A DNA stretch of 37,106 nt, taken from contig JBOICV010000009.1 in assembly GCA_050740255.1 (NCBI GenBank), positions 1 through 37,106 of the forward strand, read 5' to 3'. The notes below the pieces were generated by a model. The model worked only from the letters and a program-made list of their open reading frames with translations. It was not told the DNA's origin and did no database searches. Shown in pieces: positions 32,320 to 37,106 of the stretch. The number at the start of each line of letters is the position of its first letter. Position 1 is the first letter of the stretch. This DNA is from JBOICV01 sp050740255 (lineage in GTDB: Bacteria > Pseudomonadota > Gammaproteobacteria > Nevskiales > JBOICV01). The translations under genes and the position numbers were made by a program.

Positions 32320-32347
32320 AAAAACCCCGGCTCCGGCCGGGGTTTTT
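32320..32347. terminator. Bidirectional intrinsic terminator 1
   Basis: AAAAACCCCGG, a short loop, and CCGGGGTTTTT form a hairpin with A- and T-runs on both flanks. It directly follows the cold-shock gene and can serve that gene on the plus strand. Confidence 0.8.
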
Positions 32348-32361
32348 CTTTGTACGGCAGA

Positions 32362-32395
32362 AAAAACAATGGGACCTTACGGTCCCATTGTTTTT
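32362..32395. terminator. Bidirectional intrinsic terminator 2
   Basis: A perfect 15-bp stem (AAAAACAATGGGACC, loop TTAC, GGTCCCATTGTTTTT) located 14 bases after the first terminator. It is symmetrical, so it can also end the minus-strand transcript of the INSIG-like gene. Confidence 0.8.
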
Positions 32396-32441
32396 CCGAT
32401 CAGCCCGCGTTACTGGGTGCGGGTCACCGTCGTCGAGCCGG

Positions 32442-33029
32442 TCACGCCATTCCGGCTGGCGCCGGACTTGCTCGCGTTGTCGCCGCGAGCTCGCCCAATT
32501 GCGCCGCTACGACACCAAATACAAAGAACAGAGCGGGTTGCCAGGGCGCGACGCCGAACAGTACGTCAATATCGTCGGCGTAACGGAAGATGCTGGCCTG
32601 GACCAGCATTGCCTCAACAACAAAGCCGCCGATAGCGGTCGCGCTGCCGCATATCAGGGCGGGCCGATCGCCAAGCAGGCGCCAGATGACTATCGCGAGC
32701 GCGAATATCAGCAGGCTTGCGGGAACCAGCGGCTGATGGCGCAGCAAAGCAGTCAGTGCGTACAGTCCCATGACGGCCGCTATGCCGGCGCAGCCGTCCG
32801 CCAGCTTCAGCGTCGCTCGCGGCGATCCCAGTTGCAGCCGCAGCTCCGCGGTGCCGGCGGTAGCAAGGCCGACCAGTAGCGGAAACCACAGCGCGCTGTC
32901 CCAGAAGAAGGGGACTGCAGTGGAAAGATATTCGGTCGTGCCGGTGACGACGTGACCGTGATCGCCAAAGGGCGAGACGACTGCACCCATTGCAAATAGC
33001 AACAGCAACTGGAAGGCGGATAACTTCAT
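32442..33029 (-). CDS. INSIG-like multi-helix membrane protein
   Basis: A 195-residue protein with about six hydrophobic segments (residues 5-20, 45-63, 77-97, 104-118, 123-143, 158-178). The order of features recalls INSIG: WFPLLVGLATAGTAELRLQLG near the start, ALAIVIWRLLGD around 110 (INSIG has a Trp-Trp-x-Phe-Asp-Arg-like segment there), then QASIFRYAD and PWQPALFFVFGVVAAQLGELA in place of the INSIG tyrosine-rich loop and final helix. INSIG regulates sterol synthesis in animals, and bacterial homologues are known. The call rests on motif order, not on a profile score. It is the downstream partner of the 3D-domain gene (8-base gap). Confidence 0.45.
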   Translation of the reverse strand: MKLSAFQLLLLFAMGAVVSPFGDHGHVVTGTTEYLSTAVPFFWDSALWFPLLVGLATAGTAELRLQLGSPRATLKLADGCAGIAAVMGLYALTALLRHQPLVPASLLIFALAIVIWRLLGDRPALICGSATAIGGFVVEAMLVQASIFRYADDIDVLFGVAPWQPALFFVFGVVAAQLGELAATTRASPAPAGMA

Positions 33030-33037
33030 GCGAAGCT

Positions 33038-33463
33038 TTACAGCTCACCTACCCAGTAAATCCTGGCTTCGCGCCGCCCGAACTCGCGCGCGGCGTCGAT
33101 GTCCTCGCCCATGTAAATGTCCACCCGGTTTGCATAGCGCTTGTTCATCTTGTCGAGCACGATGAACTCGCCGGGCAGGCCGTGGATGCGCACGCGCGTG
33201 TTGCGGCTCAAACCCTTGGGAATCAGATCGCGGGATACGGCCAGGATCGGCATGCCGGGTGCGATGTGATCGCCCCAGGCGGCGATATGCGGATCAGCAT
33301 CGGTTTGCTCGACGACGGAGTTATAAGCCGTGACCGTAACCAGCAGGCCTTGATAGCCGGTGTCTTCCGGCGCGCCGGCGCGTTGCGGATACAACCAGGC
33401 GACTAGAAACAGCAGCAACAGAATCAGATCAACAGCGAGAGTGCGAATAGACGGGGTAAACAT
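33038..33463 (-). CDS. 3D-domain protein with N-terminal membrane anchor
   Basis: A 141-residue protein with a membrane segment at about 7-25 and a C-terminal 3D (Asp-Asp-Asp) domain. The three Asp of the domain are Asp79 (AVSRDL), Asp104 (VLDKM) and Asp115 (VDIYM), with the family start VTVTAYNS at 43-50. 3D domains, as in MltA and RpfB/YuiC-like proteins, form a double-psi barrel active on peptidoglycan. A strong AGGAGG site precedes ATG 33463. It forms an operon with the INSIG-like gene 8 bases downstream. A hairpin terminator lies 44 bases upstream in the leader. Confidence 0.85.
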   Translation of the reverse strand: MFTPSIRTLAVDLILLLLFLVAWLYPQRAGAPEDTGYQGLLVTVTAYNSVVEQTDADPHIAAWGDHIAPGMPILAVSRDLIPKGLSRNTRVRIHGLPGEFIVLDKMNKRYANRVDIYMGEDIDAAREFGRREARIYWVGEL

Positions 33464-33506
33464 CGTCGGTCCTCCTCCTGCCCAAAGAAAAGCCTGCCGA
33501 AAAACA

Positions 33507-33531
33507 AAAGGCGGGCTCGATGCCCGCCTTT
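33507..33531 (-). terminator. Intrinsic terminator or attenuator upstream of the 3D-domain gene
   Basis: A perfect 10-bp hairpin (AAAGGCGGGC, TCGAT loop, GCCCGCCTTT). On the minus strand it is followed by TTTTGTTTTTC, a good terminator tail. It stands 44 bases before the 3D-domain start codon, so it either ends an upstream small RNA or attenuates this operon. The plus-strand side also has some T residues (TTTGTTTG), so it is partly symmetrical. Confidence 0.7.
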
Positions 33532-34212
33532 GTTTGCCGTGTACATCTGTTGGCTAACCTGAATGCCGACAACCCGGCCATAGGATTTTCAAAGCATTAC
33601 AAAGATTCTGGCCCCTAAACTTTGTCAACATGTTGCCCCCGTATGCAATCAAATACACTACAGGTAGGCGCATACCTGTCAATTAACCCTGGATATAGTG
33701 GATAAACAATTCATTTGCAAGCGGTTTTCTGTTGCGGTGCAGCAAGCTGGTGCTCGCCCTTCCGCTGGAAATTTGTGGTAAATGGTCAGGCGTCAGCCAT
33801 CGCAGAGGGCCTTCCAGGCGATTCTACGTATGGCGGCGTAAGTTCCGTCCCCGTTGGCCACCTCAACTTCCTCCAGGCACGGCCATGTTGAAATCCTCCA
33901 CTCCGCAAGAAGCGGACATTCTTAACGTCCAAGCTCCGCTGCAGCGCCTTATTGGGTGGCTTTGTCATCTGCTTACGCCACGAGTGACGCCCGTCGGCAA
34001 TTGCCAATGGTGTGCAGCAAGGTCACGACCGCGCTGCGCAATTTACCACCGGTGCCCCTCGTGATCCAGTGCTCGATAGGTGCGCCCCCAATCCCAGAGT
34101 TCATTGCGTGCCAATAGCGCCTCCGATCATTCGCAAGCCGCCCAATCCGACCAGCGGAAGCAGATGGATACTGAATGGGTAAGGCCGCCGTTCAACTATG
34201 GCCGCGATGAAC
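33532..34212. other. Gene-poor region with a possible minus-strand leader or sRNA
   Basis: About 680 bases without a convincing protein gene. Minus-strand TTGACA hexamers are at 33677-33682 and 33623-33628, and an inverted repeat ACAGGTA/TACCTGT at 33660-33679 overlaps the first. A CAACATGTTG palindrome is at 33626-33635. These could drive an RNA ending at the 33507-33531 terminator. The rest has open frames of up to about 110 codons but no recognisable protein or clear ribosome binding site. Confidence 0.35.
33920..33957 (+). repeat. attC-like remnant
   Basis: TCTTAAC (33920-33926) followed by GTCCAAGCTCCGCTGCAGCGCC and ATTGGGT (33951-33957). This matches the layout of integron attC sites of the type GCCTAACGCCCAAGCTC...GCTGCAGCGCCTTGTTGGGC, with mismatches in both core sites and a collapsed central loop. 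The minus-strand translation contains PPNKALQRS, a peptide typical of attC read-through. No integrase is in the window, so this is at most a decayed or captured cassette end. Confidence 0.35.
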
Positions 34213-34425
34213 CTAAGGTTCTGAAGCCTTATTCAAGTTGAGTACCCAGGCTGCCGGCTCTTCCAGGTCATAGGTCAATATGATTTCCTCGATCAGGTAG
34301 GGACCGAAATCCCGGCTCCCCGCTAGCTGCTTGATGTAGTGAAACCCTACTTCATCAGTCAAAACGAGCATGCCTCGCGCCGAGTCGACCTTGGATCGAT
34401 ACATGCTGACTTTGACGAACTTCAT
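34213..34425 (-). CDS. Small hypothetical protein
   Basis: A 70-residue ORF from ATG 34425 (the frame is open from TTG 34467, immediately after the final stop of the PP2C pseudogene). Sequence: MKFVKVSMYRSKVDSARGML..., then VGFHYIKQLAGS and a C-terminal ILTYDLEEPAAWVLNLNK. Strand-rich, no signal peptide, not recognised. It is placed in line with the upstream accessory genes on the same strand and could be their last member. The ribosome binding site is weak. Confidence 0.4.
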   Translation of the reverse strand: MKFVKVSMYRSKVDSARGMLVLTDEVGFHYIKQLAGSRDFGPYLIEEIILTYDLEEPAAWVLNLNKASEP

Positions 34426-34467
34426 TTCAAGGCGCTGCGCAAAATAGATCGTGCGCGCAGACCTCAA

Positions 34468-35338
34468 TCAGGCCTTGACTACTATTGCTGCCACCGTCAC
34501 GTTGTCCTGCTCCGGATAACCTAGTGCCTTCGTCCACGTCATGATCTAGGCGACAACCTCCGTGGGACGGGATAGTTTGGCAAGTCGCTTGCCGAGATCA
34601 CTACGAAAACGCTTATCGTGCTTGGGATCAGGATACAGCCCATCCGATGCAAGAATGATCTTGTCTCCGCTCTGCAGAGGAACTGATCCTTTGCAGACCC
34701 CATCGACGCCAAACCCAATCATGCTGTGACGCGAAATGCCAGGACTGTTCAGCAATCGAAAACGAGTTCCGCGCAGAAGGTAGAGGAGTGAGTCGCCTGC
34801 TGATACATAGTGGAGACGCCAATTGGAGACGTACGCCGCGACCAGGGTTGTTGCTGGCCGCGCTTTCGGGTTTCGGCCTCGGTACAATTTTGCGAACAGC
34901 CCGATGCGCTGCGACGGTGTTCCTGAAGAGCCACAGTGGAGTATCCGGTGGTGCCCAATCAAGCAACGCAGCGAACGCAAAGGTCTGCACCGCGCGTCGG
35001 CTTGCTTCGGCAACCTTGGGCCGGCCGCCCATCCCGTCGGCTACGAGAGCCAGGGTAGCGCCCTCATGGCGGACGATCTGATAGGCGTCCTCTTAATACC
35101 GCCGCTTGCCGCGCTTGCTGGCGCCCGCAGCGAGGACAATTGGCTTCGCTTGTGCCCCGTGCCGCAAAGCACCTCTCTGTATGCGGGGCCTCGCGCTGAC
35201 GTCTCTAAGCAGGCTGTTCGTTGGTACATGGTCTTCCTGCTTCACCATCCTGCGGATCGCGCGCAGGGCAGCTTCTGTGGGGTAGCCGTCGTCTTCGCCG
35301 TATCTGCGCCTATTCCGCCTGTTGCCCAGCGAACTCAT
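34468..35338 (-). pseudogene. PP2C-type protein phosphatase pseudogene
   Basis: PP2C motifs are spread over two frames of this stretch. In frame A (from ATG 35338): AGASKRGKRRY, then TAA at 35093-35095 exactly where the Asn of the RxxNED metal motif is expected, then EDAYQIVRHEGATLALVADGMGG with the metal-binding ADGMGG. A frameshift follows at about 34850-34905. In frame B: PATTLVAAYVSNWRLHYVSAGDSLLY (the GTT and GDS motifs) and IILASDGLY. A TAG lies at 34546-34548, then EQDNVTVAAIVVKA, the usual PP2C C-terminal DN motif, and TGA at 34468. Metal-ligand Asp residues are thus present but interrupted three times. The ATG overlaps the upstream stop (ATGA), so it was translationally coupled. Three separate lesions argue for decay rather than one sequencing error, although an assembly error cannot be excluded. 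Confidence 0.72.
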
Positions 35339-35682
35339 TCTGATGACTTGTTGTTCGCCGCACGCTGAAGCTCCGACGAACACATAGCCCAGAGCTCGTT
35401 CGATAACCGATCCGCCACCGCCTGATCATCCATGTCAATTCCGAATCGGCGATCTGCCATAGTTGGGACCAGGACGGCCGAAGGAGCGCGGGCCGCCGCG
35501 TAAGGAACCTTGCTGAGGCTGACGACCACTGCGATTTCATTCGTGTCTACGAGGCCGTAGATCGACCACGTAACGTGGGCTACGTCCTTATCGGCAATGT
35601 CCAGCGCATAAGTTAAGACCTTGCCTGCCTTGAGCGCCGCCAATACTGGCGGCAGCACCGCAACCCCGGCCCGGCGACTCAC
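35335..35682 (-). CDS. Hypothetical protein of an accessory series
   Basis: A 115-residue ORF starting at GTG 35682, which overlaps the TGA of the upstream gene (GTGA); GAGG stands about 10 bases upstream. Its own stop overlaps the ATG of the PP2C pseudogene (ATGA). The sequence has a small alpha/beta pattern: a VLAALKAGKVLTYALDIADKD start, WSIYGLVDTNEIAVVVSLSK strands, and an acidic-to-basic tail (DMDDQAVADRLSNELWAM). No signal peptide or cysteine motif, and no family recognised. Overlapping start and stop on both sides indicates a conserved operon at some point. Confidence 0.55.
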   Translation of the reverse strand: MSRRAGVAVLPPVLAALKAGKVLTYALDIADKDVAHVTWSIYGLVDTNEIAVVVSLSKVPYAAARAPSAVLVPTMADRRFGIDMDDQAVADRLSNELWAMCSSELQRAANNKSSE

Positions 35683-36203
35683 TGGCTGTGGACCTCGGCT
35701 TCCTCGTACACCACCTCCGTTTTGACGATAGTGCAGCCAGTGCCGTTAGGTGTCGGCAACAAAAGCTGGGTGACGTTGCCCGCCTCAAGCGCCACCAACC
35801 CCGCCAGTTCCCCCGCGTACTTGGAGTCTTTCAACGTGGTCTCGCGCACCACGGGACACGACTGATCTACCGACCATATCGACGTGTATGCGGCATCGCA
35901 CTGGCCGGCCTTGGTCGGCGCCACGGTCATGAGGGCGACCGCGTTGCCGTCCGAGTATCTGAGCGAGATCTGTGAGCTGAATAGTCGCGTGTCCGCCGAT
36001 TTGTTATTCCAGCTGGCGATCGACGCGTGCTTGTGGTTGCCGATGATGAAGTTGGCCAGCTTGTCGACAACTCCTAGGCATGTTCTGACGCCGTTTTTTT
36101 GCGCTTGCTCCGTTGGCACTATCTCGGCGTATGCGGCTTGAGACAGTGCCATGGAAACCATTGCCACCTTTACTGACTTTCGCAGGTTTGCCGCAGTTCT
36201 CAT
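35679..36203 (-). CDS. Exported four-cysteine protein of unknown function
   Basis: A 174-residue exported protein. A signal peptide (MRTAANLRKSVKVAMVSMAL, cleavage near AYAEIV at residue 26) precedes a mature part with four cysteines: VRTCLGV, GQCDAAY, QSCPVV and GTGCTIVKT, suggesting two disulfides. The ribosome binding site AGGGGG is about 8 bases before ATG 36203. It is divergent from the XRE regulator and leads the minus-strand series 115-aa protein, PP2C. Not recognised. Confidence 0.6.
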   Translation of the reverse strand: MRTAANLRKSVKVAMVSMALSQAAYAEIVPTEQAQKNGVRTCLGVVDKLANFIIGNHKHASIASWNNKSADTRLFSSQISLRYSDGNAVALMTVAPTKAGQCDAAYTSIWSVDQSCPVVRETTLKDSKYAGELAGLVALEAGNVTQLLLPTPNGTGCTIVKTEVVYEEAEVHSQ

Positions 36204-36304
36204 TGGAGCGCCCCCTTTGCACGCAAGTGTGCAGTAAAAAGGCTAACACAGTATGTGTATATATGTCCGTGGACTGATAGTCACAAGCCTCCCACTCTGC
36301 TGGC
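36204..36304. promoter_or_regulatory. Divergent promoter region of the accessory module
   Basis: AT-rich in the middle. On the minus strand TTGTGA and TATATA hexamers with a 17-base spacer could drive the exported-protein gene. A small palindrome, GTCC-GT-GGAC, lies within that spacer and could bind the XRE regulator. The plus-strand promoter for the regulator is less clear. Confidence 0.4.
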
Positions 36305-36574
36305 ATGCGCAGAGTCACGGACTACAAGATCGCGGTGGCCTTTGGGCAGGTGCTCCGCAAACACCGCAAGCGTGCGAACCTGACGCAGGAAGAATACGCG
36401 GATCGCTGCGAAGTGGATCGCACCTACGCGTCGCTCCTGGAACGCGGCAAACGTCACCCGAACCTGGAGCTTGTGTTTACGCTCTGTCATGAGCTCGGCG
36501 TTGCGCCCAGCACCGTGCTAAAGGAGGTCGAGCGGGCCTTAGGTGGTCGAGACAGAATCCGAGGCACCCGGTAA
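36305..36574 (+). CDS. XRE-family helix-turn-helix regulator
   Basis: An 89-residue single-domain HTH protein. Residues of about 9-65 form the Cro/C1-type HTH: AFGQVLRKHRKRANLTQEEY, then the recognition-helix region VDRTYASLLERGKRHPNLEL, and LCHELGVAPSTVL as the final helix. There is no effector domain. It is divergent from the exported four-cysteine protein gene and probably controls that series. No strong ribosome binding site precedes ATG 36305. Confidence 0.85.
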   Translation: MRRVTDYKIAVAFGQVLRKHRKRANLTQEEYADRCEVDRTYASLLERGKRHPNLELVFTLCHELGVAPSTVLKEVERALGGRDRIRGTR

Positions 36575-36605
36575 ACCACGGCAATCTAGGGGCAGCGAGG
36601 CTTCA

Positions 36606-36640
36606 AAAAAAATCGCTGTCAGTATCGCTCCATTTCTGCA
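36606..36640. repeat. 35-bp direct repeat, copy 1
   Basis: An A7 run followed by TCGCTGTCAGTATCGCTCC and ATTTCTGCA. It agrees with copy 2 at 33 of 35 positions, 388 bases away. It may be the end of a lost or undetected mobile element, or a small repeat family. Confidence 0.75.
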
Positions 36641-36993
36641 AGCCGCCGACGCTGAAAGCCACGTACGCCTCACGCAGCCTGTCGACCTTCACGCGAGAGT
36701 AGGTCGGCAGGGTCCTGAACGAACTTGGTGTTGCCCGTTGAGGCGGGTTTATACGGAAATTACCTTAAGTTAGTACGTCTTATCCGATGTTTTCCGTTTC
36801 CTATAACTAGATCGACGGCGGGTAGTGCGGAAACGCCTCCCGCAGGCCGGCGCGTCGCTCATGAAATCGGCCGACCAGACCGTGTCGGGCTAGGCGGTGA
36901 ACGCTAACAGCGTCCAACAATCGGTCGAGGGCTGCGTACCGGCAGCTGGATCCGGGGCGAGGGCATCAGCTAGATATTGGCGTTGTCAGACAA

Positions 36994-37028
36994 AAAAATC
37001 GCTGTCAATATCGCTCCATTTCTGTAGG
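36994..37028. repeat. 35-bp direct repeat, copy 2
   Basis: Same orientation as copy 1, with A for G after TCGCTGTCA and T for C near the 3' end. The spacer between copies holds no recognisable gene. Confidence 0.75.
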
Positions 37029-37106
37029 GTATCGGGGCTTGGGTGTAGAAAGCCGCCGGTTACGTCAAATACACGGCGTGAGGTTGATGGTTGTGGAGGT
37101 GTAAGG

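Larger units (their letters stand above)
36575..37106. other. Gene-poor right end of the window
   Basis: About 530 bases without a supportable gene. Open frames of up to 76 codons (36543-36773, 36725-36907) have no recognisable domain or ribosome binding site. The stretch holds a 35-bp direct repeat (see separate entries) and otherwise nothing I can name. Confidence 0.5.

Noticed and set aside
32350..32879. Plus-strand frames after the cold-shock gene
   Set aside because: They begin in or beside the terminator hairpins and are antisense to the multi-helix membrane protein.
33732..34064. Plus-strand 110-codon frame
   Set aside because: Composition and motif content give no support; it crosses the attC-like remnant.
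36543..36773. Plus-strand 76-codon frame at the right end
   Set aside because: It runs through the direct repeat and overlaps the end of the XRE gene without any recognisable feature.
36900..36985. Second attC-like site (GTCCAACAATCGG)
   Set aside because: A left core-like site is visible, but no matching GTTRRRY right core site with complementary arms was found.

Overview
The window is about 37 kb of GC-rich chromosomal DNA. The gene set suggests a gammaproteobacterium: DusB, SprT, TesB, a UbiB-family kinase, an LplT-PlsC fusion, a PA0069-type radical SAM protein, a DUF1329 protein with an MMPL exporter, and Pseudomonas/Xanthomonas-like intergenic palindromes. A Nevskiales/Xanthomonadales-like lineage fits best, but this is inference from gene content and no rRNA is present. 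I recognised no tRNA, rRNA, CRISPR array, intact insertion sequence or transposase.

Positions 1-33,000 read as a normal, densely packed chromosome with many short convergent or divergent pairs. Envelope and lipid functions dominate: a SIMPL-domain protein, a GMC oxidoreductase, a glycerophosphodiesterase, an outer-membrane barrel protein opposite a Tat-exported FecR-like protein, an MMPL/RND exporter (4.7-7.1 kb), a DUF1499 lipoprotein, a lipoprotein-DUF1329 pair (9.3-11.35 kb), TesB, several alpha/beta hydrolases, a patatin, a fatty acid hydroxylase, an LplT-PlsC fusion and an enoyl-reductase-like oxidoreductase. A secreted subtilisin-like protease, DusB, SprT, a UbiB-family kinase, a CHAD protein, a rhodanese, three GST-fold domains in two genes, an AI-2E family permease and a cold-shock protein complete this part.

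The clearest regulatory unit lies at 19.4-22.1 kb. A pspA-yiaAB-like pair is preceded by two palindromic operators inside a sigma70-like promoter. A convergent TetR/AcrR gene lies next to it, with a degenerate copy of the same operator in that regulator's own upstream region. This suggests a membrane-stress response run by a TetR repressor instead of PspF.

Intergenic spaces at 13.7, 19.35, 27.07, 27.24 and 30.4 kb hold palindromic interspersed repeats, several interrupted by a shared short sequence (nested repeats). Around 31.7 kb a 13-codon lysine-rich ORF has a strong ribosome binding site and an intrinsic terminator.

From about 33.5 kb to the end the DNA changes character: sparse coding, decayed genes, an attC-like remnant and a 35-bp direct repeat. 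It contains an XRE regulator divergent from a start/stop-overlapping series (exported four-cysteine protein, 115-aa protein, PP2C phosphatase pseudogene with two stops and a frameshift, then a small hypothetical). This series is the best candidate for an undescribed accessory module. Just before it, a 3D-domain protein is paired with a membrane protein that resembles the eukaryotic INSIG fold.
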